Below, one piece after another: positions 28,077 to 37,023 of a DNA stretch of 37,081 nt; positions within the stretch are counted from its first letter, which is position 1, and every line of letters starts with the position of its first letter. A program made the position numbers and the translations under genes. The notes under the pieces were generated by a model. That model saw nothing but the letters and a program-made list of their open reading frames with translations. It was not told the DNA's origin and ran no database searches. Source of the DNA: an uncultured Gammaproteobacteria bacterium (GTDB taxonomy: Bacteria; Pseudomonadota; Gammaproteobacteria; Pseudomonadales; Azotimanducaceae); the NCBI GenBank assembly GCA_913050215.1, contig CAJXBG010000030.1:1-37081 (forward strand), written 5' to 3'.

Positions 28077-29456
28077 CTACTCATAGTCGTCGTAATCGCC
28101 ATACCCCTGAGCGAGATCTTCGAACTTCGTGTATTGGCCGATAAAAGCCAGCTTTTTCCGTCCAATAGGACCATTTCGTTGCTTTAGAATGATGGCTTCA
28201 GCAATACCTTTCTCCGCGTCCTCATGATAAACCTCGTCACGGTAGATCGCGAGAATGACGTCTGCATCCTGCTCAATTGCGCCGGATTCACGCAGGTCAG
28301 ACATCACAGGTCTCTTATCTGGACGCTGCTCCAGACTCCGGTTTAATTGTGAGAGTGCTACCAAGGGACATTTGAATTCCTTCGCGATACCTTTCAGGGA
28401 GCGGGATATCTCGGAAATCTCCGTTGCCCTGTTTTCGCCACCTCCAGAGACCTGCATTAGCTGGAGATAGTCAACTACGATCAACCCGATATCACCATGC
28501 TCTCTTGCCACGCGCCTGGCTCGTGATCGAATTTCATTCGGCGTTAATGCAGCAGAATCATCAACAAACAAAGGTTTGTCGTTCAGCAATGTCACTGCTG
28601 ATGTGAGCCGTGGCCAGTCTTCATCGGCAAGTTGGCCGCTTCGAATTTTAGTCTGATCGATTCTGCCCAGAGATGACAGCATCCTCATGATAAGGGAATC
28701 CGCTGGCATCTCCATGCTGAACACAAGCACTGGTTTTTCACCAGCAATCACCGCGCTTTCAGCAATATTCATCGCAAAACTGGTTTTACCCATTGACGGG
28801 CGTCCCGCAACAATAATCAGGTCACCGGGCTGGAAGCCCATCGTCATATCATCCAAATCACGGAAACCGGTGCTCAACCCTGTGAGCGCCCCCTTGGTCT
28901 GAAACAACTGATCAATACGCTCGACAGCCTCGGTTAACAACGGTCGAATCGCCTGAGGACCACCTGAGCTGGGCCTCTCATCACCAATCTTGAATACTTT
29001 GGATTCCGCCAAATCAATCAGTGTTGCACTGTCTCGGCCATCAGGGTTGAAGCCGCTGTCGGCTATTTCGTGGGCAACTGATATCAACTTTCGTACCGTC
29101 GCGCGCTCGGCGACGATTTGCGCATAGGCAAAGATATTGGAGGCAGTGGGGGTGTTATTAGCCAACTCTGAGATGTAGGCGATACCGCCGACATTTTCGA
29201 GCTCGTTCACCGAATCGAGCGCTTCGGCGATCGTAATGATGTCGAGCGGCTGGTTTTTTTCAACCAGATCTTCCATCACTCTGAAAACCACTCTATGGTC
29301 GCCGCGATAGAAATCATCGGCCGTGAGGGCCGAAGAAATTTTATCCCAGGCCATCTCATCGAGCATCAGACCACCAAGCACAGAGCACTCCGCCTCCAGT
29401 GAATGAGGCGGTACCTTTAACAGGCTGGTACTTGTGTCGTCTTCGGCAATGCTCAA
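28077..29456 (-). CDS. dnaB: replicative DNA helicase
   Basis: A 459-residue hexameric 5'-3' helicase. The N-terminal domain PPHSLEAECSVLGGLML is canonical. The RecA-like C-terminal domain has Walker A AGRPSMGKTSFA (217-228), Walker B LIVVDYLQLM and the SDLRESGAIEQDAD helicase motif. No intein is present. It lies 31 bp after rplI and 86 bp before alr. Confidence 0.97.
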   Translation of the reverse strand: MSIAEDDTSTSLLKVPPHSLEAECSVLGGLMLDEMAWDKISSALTADDFYRGDHRVVFRVMEDLVEKNQPLDIITIAEALDSVNELENVGGIAYISELANNTPTASNIFAYAQIVAERATVRKLISVAHEIADSGFNPDGRDSATLIDLAESKVFKIGDERPSSGGPQAIRPLLTEAVERIDQLFQTKGALTGLSTGFRDLDDMTMGFQPGDLIIVAGRPSMGKTSFAMNIAESAVIAGEKPVLVFSMEMPADSLIMRMLSSLGRIDQTKIRSGQLADEDWPRLTSAVTLLNDKPLFVDDSAALTPNEIRSRARRVAREHGDIGLIVVDYLQLMQVSGGGENRATEISEISRSLKGIAKEFKCPLVALSQLNRSLEQRPDKRPVMSDLRESGAIEQDADVILAIYRDEVYHEDAEKGIAEAIILKQRNGPIGRKKLAFIGQYTKFEDLAQGYGDYDDYE

Positions 29457-29487
29457 GATCTACTCAGCTGTTTATGCTTACGGGACT

Positions 29488-29937
29488 TTACTCTTCAGGT
29501 ACGAGGGTCAACTTCAATTTAACATTAACTTCCGTATGAAGGTGTATGTCAATTTCAAACTCACCTAATTCTCTCAGTGGACCTTCCGGAAGTCGAACTT
29601 CGCTTTTTTCAAGCTCGACGCCAGCGGCGTTAACTGCTTCAGCAACATCGCGGACGGTGATTGAGCCAAACAGCTTGCCTTCTTCACCCGCTTTCGCTGT
29701 GAGCGTGATATCAAGCGCACTGACTTTCTCGCCGCGGGATTCAGCAGCGGATTTCTTCTCATCGGCCACTTTTTGCAGTTCTGCGCGTCGGGCTTCAAAT
29801 GTAGCAACATTATCAGCGGAGGCGACGACAGCCTTTTTCAGTGGTACGAGGTAATTACGCCCGTATCCGGCCTTAACTGTGACCTGATCACCCAGATCAC
29901 CTAGGTTTGAAACTTTCTCTAATAGAATGACTTCCAT
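29488..29937 (-). CDS. rplI: 50S ribosomal protein L9
   Basis: 149 residues, the standard length. The N-terminal [19 protein letters not shown] and [14 protein letters not shown] bind 23S rRNA, the central helix is charged, and the C-terminal domain ends in a beta strand ([13 protein letters not shown]). It is the last ribosomal gene of the rpsF-rpsR-X-rplI operon. Confidence 0.98.
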   Translation of the reverse strand: MEVILLEKVSNLGDLGDQVTVKAGYGRNYLVPLKKAVVASADNVATFEARRAELQKVADEKKSAAESRGEKVSALDITLTAKAGEEGKLFGSITVRDVAEAVNAAGVELEKSEVRLPEGPLRELGEFEIDIHLHTEVNVKLKLTLVPEE

Positions 29938-29941
29938 CTTC

Positions 29942-30820
29942 TTATTCCTCTCGATCTAATCGAATTCGCTTTCTTAAATCTAACCAACTATCTGTTAACG
30001 CGATAAATGCCATTATCGGGTGTGTCAGCTGCGCCAAAAGCACCAGCATGATATACAAAATGACCAACCAATTACCGGCCATCGCTCTTGCAGCGACCAA
30101 CCAGTGAACAAAACAAACGCCTGCAATCACCAGCGGTATCATGAGCAGCGGCACCCAACGTACTAATCCTATCGAACCAACGGCTAAGCAAACAAGCAAT
30201 AAACCCAAGGTACCTGCCGCGACAATCGGCGACAATCTCAGCTGGTGCATTTCCTGCTGAAACCCGCCTGGGTTGTAAAGTGCGCTCTGCCACCATCTTG
30301 CCAGCGCAAGAAATGCAAACAATGCCACCCCTTGCCCCATCGCAAACAAACCCACCATCATACTTCGCATGCTAGCGAACCGCTCGTCTGTCTCGGCCGT
30401 TGTCAATGAAACGGCATTTTGGCCAGCCGCTTGGTCTGCTACCGTCAAATACAGCTCAGTGAACTGATCAAACGCTGATCCCGAAATGAAATCAAATAGC
30501 ACACTACCCGTCGCTGCAACTACAACAATTGCGCTCAAAATCAATTGCCAAGACACTGTCACCCGCAACAGCCAGGCCAAGGCCGCGGAGCCAAGAAACG
30601 CAATTGCAGGACCCGGGTCGCCGGTCAAATAAAGCAACATCGCGACCGGCAAACAACTCCAGAGCAATACAAATGCTCCTTCCGCTGGGCCCTTCCTTAG
30701 GATGACCAAACTGATAATGGCAATACTTAGCCAATGCAGGAATGGTAGTGATGCACAAACAACCGCGACGCCTGTGGCCTCACGTTTGCCTCGCATCGCA
30801 AATCCGGCTAGTGCGCGCAT
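29942..30820 (-). CDS. polytopic membrane protein between rpsR and rplI (DUF2232-like)
   Basis: A 292-residue protein with about eight hydrophobic segments spread from residue 15 to 280 and a basic C-terminus. No catalytic motif is visible. Related gammaproteobacteria, for example Pseudomonas, carry a hypothetical membrane protein at the same place between rpsR and rplI, so the position supports a conserved but undefined gene. It lies 4 bp before rplI and 24 bp after rpsR and is surely in the same transcript. DUF2232 membership is my recollection and not tested. Confidence 0.85.
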   Translation of the reverse strand: MRALAGFAMRGKREATGVAVVCASLPFLHWLSIAIISLVILRKGPAEGAFVLLWSCLPVAMLLYLTGDPGPAIAFLGSAALAWLLRVTVSWQLILSAIVVVAATGSVLFDFISGSAFDQFTELYLTVADQAAGQNAVSLTTAETDERFASMRSMMVGLFAMGQGVALFAFLALARWWQSALYNPGGFQQEMHQLRLSPIVAAGTLGLLLVCLAVGSIGLVRWVPLLMIPLVIAGVCFVHWLVAARAMAGNWLVILYIMLVLLAQLTHPIMAFIALTDSWLDLRKRIRLDREE

Positions 30821-30844
30821 ACTACGTTATCCGCAGATCGCCGA

Positions 30845-31072
30845 TTATTTATGCGCGTCTGTATATGGCAACAACGAAAGATATCGCGCTCGCTTTATTG
30901 CTTTCGCGAGCTGACGCTGATATTTGGCCTTGGTTCCAGTGATCCGGCTAGGCACAATTTTCCCTGTTTCCGAAACATACTGCTTGAGCACTTCAATATC
31001 TTTGTAGTCAATTTCAGTGACGCCTTCAGCGGTGAAACGACAAAACTTTCTTCTTCTATAAAATCGTGACAT
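30845..31072 (-). CDS. rpsR: 30S ribosomal protein S18
   Basis: 75 residues, same length as E. coli S18. Motifs are the basic N-terminus [11 protein letters not shown], the central [19 protein letters not shown] and the rRNA-binding [20 protein letters not shown]. It partners S6 in the platform of the 30S subunit. A strong GGAGG site precedes the ATG. It follows rpsF by 11 bp. Confidence 0.98.
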   Translation of the reverse strand: MSRFYRRRKFCRFTAEGVTEIDYKDIEVLKQYVSETGKIVPSRITGTKAKYQRQLAKAIKRARYLSLLPYTDAHK

Positions 31073-31083
31073 AAATCCTCCGC

Positions 31084-31560
31084 TTATTCCGCTGCTGGGG
31101 TATCTGAAGTGCTAGCTTCAGCTTCCGTTTCATTGTCGACAGCTTCAGCTTTTGCTTCTGTGGCATCAGCCTGAGCAGTTGACGTTTCAGCTTCCTTGTT
31201 TGCGTAACGATCTTCCTTGTCCTTTTTCTGACGGCTCTCACGTTCAAGCTTCATGATAGGAGAGTCTTCAGTATCAGCACCCTTTCGCCCGATTACGATA
31301 TTTCGCAATACAGCATCGTTAAAGCGGAAGGCCGTGTTGATTTCTTCAAGGGTTTCTTTGCCGCATTCAACGTTGAGCAACGCATAGTGGGCTTTATGGA
31401 TCTTGTTAATTGGATATGCCAACTGACGTCGACCCCAATCTTCAATTCTGTGGACGTTACCGCCGCCTTCTTTGACGATAGACGAGTAACGATCGATCAT
31501 TCCTGGTACCTGTTCACTACGATCAGGATGCACCAGAAACACTACTTCATAATGTCTCAT
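31084..31560 (-). CDS. rpsF: 30S ribosomal protein S6
   Basis: 158 residues from [18 protein letters not shown]. The frame extends 19 codons upstream to a GTG, but the ATG at 31560 has an AGAGGAG site nine bases upstream and the canonical N-terminus. The S6 fold ends near residue 110. A tail of about 48 residues, rich in Ala, Glu, Asp and Thr, follows and is longer than in E. coli (131-135 total). E. coli S6 also ends in an acidic tail that RimK extends with glutamate. First gene of the operon with rpsR, a membrane protein and rplI. Confidence 0.97.
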   Translation of the reverse strand: MRHYEVVFLVHPDRSEQVPGMIDRYSSIVKEGGGNVHRIEDWGRRQLAYPINKIHKAHYALLNVECGKETLEEINTAFRFNDAVLRNIVIGRKGADTEDSPIMKLERESRQKKDKEDRYANKEAETSTAQADATEAKAEAVDNETEAEASTSDTPAAE

Positions 31561-31672
31561 ACAAGACTCCTCTTGGGTTAATGCTTCCAATGGCCGATTC
31601 ACGCTGGCTTTGACCACCGGGGTGGTATCAAGTTAGCGTTAACCCGTCTCTGTGAAGCAAGGAGATATTTTG
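31561..31672 (-). promoter_or_regulatory. structured rpsF leader, candidate S6:S18 autoregulatory RNA
   Basis: On the - strand GGGTTAACGCT (31645-31635) pairs with AGCATTAACCC (31585-31575), an 11-position stem with one C-A mismatch. Inside lies the hairpin ACCAC-CCCG-GTGGT (31626-31613). The closing stem ends just before the rpsF ribosome-binding site AGAGGAG. S6:S18-binding leaders are known for rpsF mRNAs in several bacteria; I infer that class from position and have not matched the consensus base by base. Confidence 0.5.
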
Positions 31673-31680
31673 GGAGGCGG

Positions 31681-31709
31681 ATTGTAGCGGGAGTTAAAAG
31701 GGATTACAA
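31681..31709 (-). promoter_or_regulatory. candidate promoter of the rpsF operon
   Basis: Read on the - strand: TTGTAA (31709-31704), 17-bp spacer, TACAAT (31686-31681). The -10 matches five of six consensus bases, and a GC-rich discriminator (CCGCCTCC) follows, as usual for ribosomal operons. It would give a leader of roughly 110 nt. Confidence 0.65.
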
Positions 31710-31785
31710 CAATTCTCAGCGACACGCGGGGGCTCGCAAATCTCAAGTGCATGTCAAAAACAATGGTAAATTGAGCTAAGCCCGA

Positions 31786-33279
31786 TTAATCGTGCTCAAC
31801 CGTCCGATTTACGGGGTCTGCTTCAATCTCAGCTCTCAAAATTTGAAACTGTTCCTCAAGCCGCGCCAATAGATCCTTTTCCTTGTTGACGAGATTAATC
31901 ATTTCGTAGGGATCCTTGCTCACATTGAACAGAAATTTAGGGACCTCGTTTCTATCGAGAATTAGCTTGTTGTCACCCACCCGGTACGCCCACTCATTAA
32001 CATCATCATCCTGGCCTGGCATATCGATGGTCCAGATCATGGGTTTTCGGTCTAGCTCTCTTCCTTCAAACGTTTTTGTAATCGATTGACCGTCAATCAC
32101 TCGACCCTCTGGTAGCTCAATGCCAAGCATCTCGAGCAGCGTAGGCAGAATATCCAGACCATAAACCGGCTCATTCGATACAGAACCGGGTGCTATGGCG
32201 CTGGGGTACCGCAAAATAGCCGGCACCCTGATACCACCTTCCAAAAGATTGTCTTTTCTACCTCGGTAGCCACCGGTTTCACCGGCCATAAATAGTTCCC
32301 ATGGCTTTCGAGACTCTCTTGTGACCGGTCCATTGTCGCTGGTGAAAAGCACAATTGTTTGATCATACACTCCCATGTCCTTCAGCTTTTTTATCACTTT
32401 GCCTACCTGGGCATCCAAATAACTGATATTGGCGTAATACTCGCCTTGACCCCGGGACGGTAGATCGAGCCAATCCCAATGAAAAATGTCAGGGTTCGTC
32501 TTTGCATGCGGCGTGATAAATTCAGCGTACATCGTGAGAAATTCCGGCGTCGAAGCAACCGGCGTATGTACCTCTGAGAAAGGAACATACAAGAAGAATG
32601 GTGTATCCGCACGCTTCGTCTCCAGCCACTTCATGACCTCATTTGCAACAAGTTCACCGCTGAATGCGTTGGTTTCCCCCACTGCTAAACCGTTTCTAAA
32701 GTAATTATCGGGATACATTTTGCCAACGCGAGCAGAGCCATCACTGCTCGGCGCTTCAACCGTCGAGTTTTTTACGAAACCACCCGGCATTACAAAAGCA
32801 TAGTCAAACCCCATGTCTTCAGTCTGAGGGTGCTCTTCCATATGCATGCCGCCGTTCAGATGAAGTTTGCCCATCACGGCAGTCGCATAACCCTGTTGCT
32901 TTAACAGGTGTGCAATCGTGATTTCGTTTTTGCCGAGATACACGTCCTGGCCCTCGGGTATCCAGGATCGAATGCCCGTTCGATAGGGTGTCCGCCCAGT
33001 GAGCAATCCGGCGCGCGAAGGAGAACACAGCGGGGCTGGCGCGTAGTACTGAGTATACTTAATGCCCTCGTTAGCAAGTTGGTCAATATGCGGGGTTTTT
33101 ACAACGGGATGTCCATAGCTCGAAAGGTCGCCATAGCCAAGATCATCAACATAAAAGATAACAACATTAGGTGACTGTGCATCGTCCAAACTTCTCATAT
33201 CGCGCTCGGCGAGCGCTGTTTGGCAGCAAATTATGAGAGAAGTAAAGAGGAGCATCTTCAGCATATCACGGCTGCTCAT
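31786..33279 (-). CDS. secreted sulfatase (arylsulfatase / GALNS-like)
   Basis: A 497-residue formylglycine-dependent sulfatase with a signal peptide (1-24, cleavage after TALA). Metal site YVDDLGYGDLSSYG (43-56) holds the Asp pair. The active-site signature PLCSPSRAGLLTGR (83-96) contains Cys85, which must be oxidised to formylglycine; the CxPSR form fits FGE or anaerobic maturases. TSDNGP supplies further metal ligands, and the C-terminal domain is complete. It would release sulfate from a sulfated sugar or aryl ester in the periplasm; the substrate is not readable. No maturase gene is in the window. It sits between rlmB and rpsF, which are normally neighbours, suggesting an insertion. Confidence 0.92.
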   Translation of the reverse strand: MSSRDMLKMLLFTSLIICCQTALAERDMRSLDDAQSPNVVIFYVDDLGYGDLSSYGHPVVKTPHIDQLANEGIKYTQYYAPAPLCSPSRAGLLTGRTPYRTGIRSWIPEGQDVYLGKNEITIAHLLKQQGYATAVMGKLHLNGGMHMEEHPQTEDMGFDYAFVMPGGFVKNSTVEAPSSDGSARVGKMYPDNYFRNGLAVGETNAFSGELVANEVMKWLETKRADTPFFLYVPFSEVHTPVASTPEFLTMYAEFITPHAKTNPDIFHWDWLDLPSRGQGEYYANISYLDAQVGKVIKKLKDMGVYDQTIVLFTSDNGPVTRESRKPWELFMAGETGGYRGRKDNLLEGGIRVPAILRYPSAIAPGSVSNEPVYGLDILPTLLEMLGIELPEGRVIDGQSITKTFEGRELDRKPMIWTIDMPGQDDDVNEWAYRVGDNKLILDRNEVPKFLFNVSKDPYEMINLVNKEKDLLARLEEQFQILRAEIEADPVNRTVEHD

Positions 33280-33376
33280 GCTGTATTTCCAGTATTCGTG
33301 ACGTGTTTTCCTGAATCATCGGCCCTACTCATAAACATTATCCTGAACCCTCTGCTGTCCGACTTAGCTGCATTTT

Positions 33377-33413
33377 GCAGGAAAACCAAACATCAGTTGA
33401 ATGGTTTTTCTGC
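33377..33413 (-). terminator. hairpin after rlmB
   Basis: On the + strand GCAGGAAAACCA (33377-33388) faces TGGTTTTTCTGC (33402-33413), a 12-bp stem with one wobble and a 13-nt loop, starting 11 bases beyond the rlmB stop. There is no T-run after it on the - strand, so it may stabilise the 3' end or attenuate rather than terminate fully. Confidence 0.4.
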
Positions 33414-33424
33414 CAGCTTCGCGT

Positions 33425-34183
33425 TCAGTACCGCCTTTGTTTTTGTACTTCATAAAGCGCGATACCCGCAGCAACAGAGACATTAAAGCCCAGATCAGCA
33501 TTCACCATGGGGATTTTTGCCAGGAAGTCACAGCATTTGGCTGTTTTCTGGCGAATACCCTTTCCTTCTGACCCCATGACGATCGCGATGTTGTCCTGCA
33601 TATCAACTTGATGCAGCATTTGCTCTGTTTCCAATAGGGTACCCACGACCCAAACTTGGCGTTTTTGCAGTTGACCGATACACCGCGCTAAATTAACCAC
33701 AGAAACCACGGGCACCAGCGATGCACCACCGGAAGCTGTTTTACTGGCGGCTTCGTTAAGTGGCGCACTTTTGTCTTTGGGTACAATGATTGCATCGACG
33801 CCCATACTCGCAGCACTACGAATACAAGCGCCAAGATTGCGGGGATCTGTTATGCCGTCTAATATCAACAGCAACAAACGACTTGAATTGGCGTCATCGG
33901 CATTAGCAAGCTCTACACGACGATCAATCATTGAAAGAAGCGATTGCTCATCCATCGCAATCGGCTGCGCTACCACGCCTGCGCCCTGATGGTTCAGATC
34001 TGTTAGCTTATCGAATTCGCCGCTTGATATACGTTCAACTTTCACGCCTTTTTTTTGCGCAAGTGCCTGCAGCATCTCTAAACGCGGCGAGAGCTTACCA
34101 TCACGCAGCAATACACGATCTACACCGGCGCTTCCTAACATCAACCGCGCATGCACTGAATTTATTCCGAACAATCTTTCCAT
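33425..34183 (-). CDS. rlmB: 23S rRNA (guanosine-2251-2'-O)-methyltransferase
   Basis: A 252-residue SPOUT (TrmH family) enzyme that methylates G2251 in the peptidyl-transferase P loop. The N-terminal substrate domain begins MERLFGINSVHA. The knot motifs are LDGITDPRNLGACIRSA, IVMGSEGKGIR and FNVSVAAGIALYEV. Its start is directly next to the rnr stop, the classical rnr-rlmB pair. Confidence 0.96.
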   Translation of the reverse strand: MERLFGINSVHARLMLGSAGVDRVLLRDGKLSPRLEMLQALAQKKGVKVERISSGEFDKLTDLNHQGAGVVAQPIAMDEQSLLSMIDRRVELANADDANSSRLLLLILDGITDPRNLGACIRSAASMGVDAIIVPKDKSAPLNEAASKTASGGASLVPVVSVVNLARCIGQLQKRQVWVVGTLLETEQMLHQVDMQDNIAIVMGSEGKGIRQKTAKCCDFLAKIPMVNADLGFNVSVAAGIALYEVQKQRRY

Positions 34184-36682
34184 TTATCTTCTTTTTCTCT
34201 TTTTACCACCTTTCGATGGACCCTGACTGCCCGAACTTTTTTTGCTTGTCTGCGACTTACTTCCCTTGTTGGAAGATCCTTTTCCGCCTACTTCACCGGA
34301 TTTCATTTGACGCTTTTTTGACGAAGTTCTTTTTGCAGGTTTGGTTGATGCCTTTTGCGTTGGTCTACGAGTAGACTTCTTTTTACGCACTGAACGCCGG
34401 CCTTTCAAGGGAGAGTGCTCGACTAATTCAAAATCGATTTTACGCTCTTCGACGTTAACCCGAGCAATTTGTACCTGAACCTTATCGCCCATACCAAAAG
34501 CACTGTGCGTACGCTCGCCAACAAGTGACTGTTCAAATTCATCGAACTTGTAATAGTCCCCTGCCAATGTACTTACGTGCACCAACCCTTCTATGTAAAC
34601 GTCTTTTAACTCCACGAAAAAGCCAAATTTAGTCACGCCAGTGATCACGCCGGGTTGAATATCGCCAACATGCTCTGACAGAAAATCACATTTCATCCAG
34701 CCGAGCACATCGTAGACAGCGCTTTCTGCCCGTCGTTCTGCGTACGAAGTATGCTCGCCAAAGGCAATCACTTCTTCATTATTGTAGGGATAGAACTGGC
34801 GGTCGTCCTTCAGACTTGATGTTTTGACAAGCTGGCTTACCTGATCACCGTGAATGATTGACTTAATGAGCCTATGCGTCAGTAGATCCGGATATCTTCG
34901 AATGGGTGATGTGAAGTGAGTGTATTCTTTATAAGCCAGCCCAAAATGGCCCTTGTTTTCTGGTTGATACACGGCCTGTTTCATACTGCGCAGTAGTGCT
35001 ATTTGCAATACCTGACCGTTCTCTCGATGCTTAAGTTGATCCGTGATTTGCCTGAAGTCTTTCGTTTCAATGGGGTTACCCGCGGTGAAGGTCACACCGA
35101 ACCTGGCGAAAAACTCCGCCAAATACTCTACCTTTTCCTGCTCCGGCGCTTCGTGCACACGAAACAACCCTAGGGTTTGTTTTCCCCGTTTAGCAGCTTT
35201 GCTCTCATCACTCGACACCTGCCGGGAGATAAACCTGGCGGCTGCGACGTTAGCGCACAACATCGCTTCTTCAATAATCTTGTGGGCGACATTTCGTGAA
35301 CGAACTTCAATACTCTCAACTCTGCCTTCCTCATCAAATTGGAACAGCGGCTCTGTTGACTCAAACTCAAGTGCGCCTCGCGCTTCTCTTCGAACCACCA
35401 GCGCCTTGTAGAGTTGGTGGAGCTCTTCGATGCATGGAACAAGTGCAGGCTTGTGAAAATCGTGTTTGGTCTCTGATGACCGGCTCTCTAACAAGGCACC
35501 TACCTGCGTATAGGTGAGTCTAGCCGCCGATTTGATAACGCCCTCATAGAATACATATTTACTCATTCGTCCCTGAGCCGAAATGGTCATCTCACAGATC
35601 ATCGCTAGCCGATCTACATCGGGTTTCAGGGAGCACAAACCATTGGACAGTTTCTCCGGCAACATGGGTACGACATATTGGGGAAAGTAGACAGACGTAC
35701 TTCTTTCATAAGCTGCTTTATCAAGCTCAGAGCCTATATCAACATAGTGCGCAACATCCGCAATCGCAACGTAAAGACGCCAACCGCCACCCCGCTTAGG
35801 CTCACAATAAACGGCATCATCAAAGTCACGAGCATCTTCACCGTCGATAGTGACAAATGGGATCTTTCTCAGATCATGCCTCTGCTTGCGGGCCACCGAC
35901 GGGACTGTGCTGGGCATCTCATCGATCTGCGCCATTAAACCTTCTGGCCAATCGACCGGAATATCATGATTACGCAGTGCAATCTCAACTTCCATCGCAG
36001 GCGTCAGATGATCACCTAGCACCTCAATAATTTTTGCGGTGACATGACCATGTTGACTTGGCTGATCAATGACCTCGACAACAACAATCTGGTCGGGCTT
36101 GCCCTGAAGCTTCTTCACATGGGCATCGCTCCCGGCGTCAGCACCTGTCAACATGACCTCGTGATTGATGCGGTTGTTCAAAGGCTCAAGGAATGAGAAT
36201 TTTCCTTCATAGTAAATACGACCGACGAGTTGTCGGGTATTTCGCTCCAACACGCTCACAATCTCACCTTCCGGCCGGCCACGTCTATCTCTGCCCCGGA
36301 TTCTTGCTTGTGCCTTGTCACCGTGGAACACTGTTTTCATCTGCCTTTCGGTCAGAAAGATATCCTCCTCGTCACCAGGGCGAAGTAGGAAGCCATATCC
36401 ATCGGGATGAGCAGACACCTTGCCTGCGATCATTTCCAATTTCTGTGCGATGGCATAGACATTTCTGCGGTCTACAACTAGCTGGCCATCACGAACCATG
36501 GCGCGCAATCGTGCTTCAAGCACAGACCGGCGTTCAGCATTCTCAAGCTCCAGGGTTTTCGCCAGTCGTTTCAAACTTGCTGGCACACCAAAGGCCTCTA
36601 GCGTCGAGAGTATGTGCTCTCTGCTAGCGATCGGTTGGTCGTACTTTTCGGCTTCACGCCGTTGGTATGGGTCTTTCTTCAA
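34184..36682 (-). CDS. rnr: ribonuclease R
   Basis: An 832-residue RNase II-family 3'-5' exoribonuclease that degrades structured RNA and works with tmRNA. The N-terminal DPYQRREAEKYDQPIASRE aligns with E. coli RNase R. Cold-shock domains (about 85-230) are followed by the catalytic motif TIDGEDARDFDDAVYCE (Asp280, Asp286, Asp288, Asp289), HFTSPIRRYPDLLTHRL, and an S1 domain (about 672-755). The last 72 residues (761-832) are a Lys/Arg/Ser/Gly-rich tail, as in other RNase R proteins. The start is TTG at 36682, weakly preceded by AGAGAAG; homology supports it. An extra basic stretch (SSDESKAAKRGKQTLG) lies in the catalytic domain. Confidence 0.96.
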   Translation of the reverse strand: MKKDPYQRREAEKYDQPIASREHILSTLEAFGVPASLKRLAKTLELENAERRSVLEARLRAMVRDGQLVVDRRNVYAIAQKLEMIAGKVSAHPDGYGFLLRPGDEEDIFLTERQMKTVFHGDKAQARIRGRDRRGRPEGEIVSVLERNTRQLVGRIYYEGKFSFLEPLNNRINHEVMLTGADAGSDAHVKKLQGKPDQIVVVEVIDQPSQHGHVTAKIIEVLGDHLTPAMEVEIALRNHDIPVDWPEGLMAQIDEMPSTVPSVARKQRHDLRKIPFVTIDGEDARDFDDAVYCEPKRGGGWRLYVAIADVAHYVDIGSELDKAAYERSTSVYFPQYVVPMLPEKLSNGLCSLKPDVDRLAMICEMTISAQGRMSKYVFYEGVIKSAARLTYTQVGALLESRSSETKHDFHKPALVPCIEELHQLYKALVVRREARGALEFESTEPLFQFDEEGRVESIEVRSRNVAHKIIEEAMLCANVAAARFISRQVSSDESKAAKRGKQTLGLFRVHEAPEQEKVEYLAEFFARFGVTFTAGNPIETKDFRQITDQLKHRENGQVLQIALLRSMKQAVYQPENKGHFGLAYKEYTHFTSPIRRYPDLLTHRLIKSIIHGDQVSQLVKTSSLKDDRQFYPYNNEEVIAFGEHTSYAERRAESAVYDVLGWMKCDFLSEHVGDIQPGVITGVTKFGFFVELKDVYIEGLVHVSTLAGDYYKFDEFEQSLVGERTHSAFGMGDKVQVQIARVNVEERKIDFELVEHSPLKGRRSVRKKKSTRRPTQKASTKPAKRTSSKKRQMKSGEVGGKGSSNKGSKSQTSKKSSGSQGPSKGGKKRKRR

Positions 36683-36708
36683 AATTAGTTTCTTCTCTTA
36701 ATTAGTCT

Positions 36709-36724
36709 CAGGGTTCACACCCTG
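36709..36724 (-). promoter_or_regulatory. small hairpin in the rnr leader
   Basis: A perfect 6-bp palindrome CAGGGT-tcac-ACCCTG (+ strand) lies 26 bp upstream of the rnr TTG start. It could be a leader structure or operator. No function can be assigned. Confidence 0.3.
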
Positions 36725-36888
36725 TATATTGTTAACTGCAATCGGTTATTGCTGCATTGTATGCGGCTGTGCTTGTCGACATTGTGCACTCTAACCCTCT
36801 TTTCGCTTCAACGTTGGATATTCCGGTTTCCTGCCTTGGCGTTATTCAATCAAACCGTGGTAAATATGGCTGTTAATTGCTTCTATCA

Positions 36889-36917
36889 TTGACAGCAATG
36901 GTGGGTCTTAGTACCCT
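36889..36917 (+). promoter_or_regulatory. promoter of tRNA-Leu
   Basis: A perfect -35 TTGACA (36889-36894), a 17-bp spacer and TACCCT (36912-36917), followed by a GC-rich discriminator CGCGTCC typical of stable-RNA promoters. The predicted start site is about 8 bases before the mature tRNA. Confidence 0.65.
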
Positions 36918-36931
36918 TTCGCGTCCTCAAA

Positions 36932-37018
36932 GCCGAGGTGGTGAAATTGGTAGACACGCTAGCTTCAGGTGCTAGTGGGGGCAACCCCGTGGAGGTTCAA
37001 GTCCTCTCCTCGGCACCA
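36932..37018 (+). tRNA. tRNA-Leu (anticodon CAG)
   Basis: An 87-nt class II tRNA with CCA encoded. Acceptor GCCGAGG (36932-36938) pairs with CCTCGGC (37008-37014), then A and CCA. The anticodon stem CTAGC/GCTAG encloses loop TTCAGGT, giving CAG. The long variable arm TGGGGGCAACCCCG and T-loop TTCAAGT are typical of Leu. The D-arm has TGGTGAAATTGGTAGACA. It is divergent from rnr, a neighbourhood also seen in Pseudomonas. Confidence 0.96.
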
Positions 37019-37023
37019 CCTCA

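Noticed and set aside
28077-29456. Intein in dnaB
   Set aside because: The helicase motifs are continuous and the protein has normal length (459).
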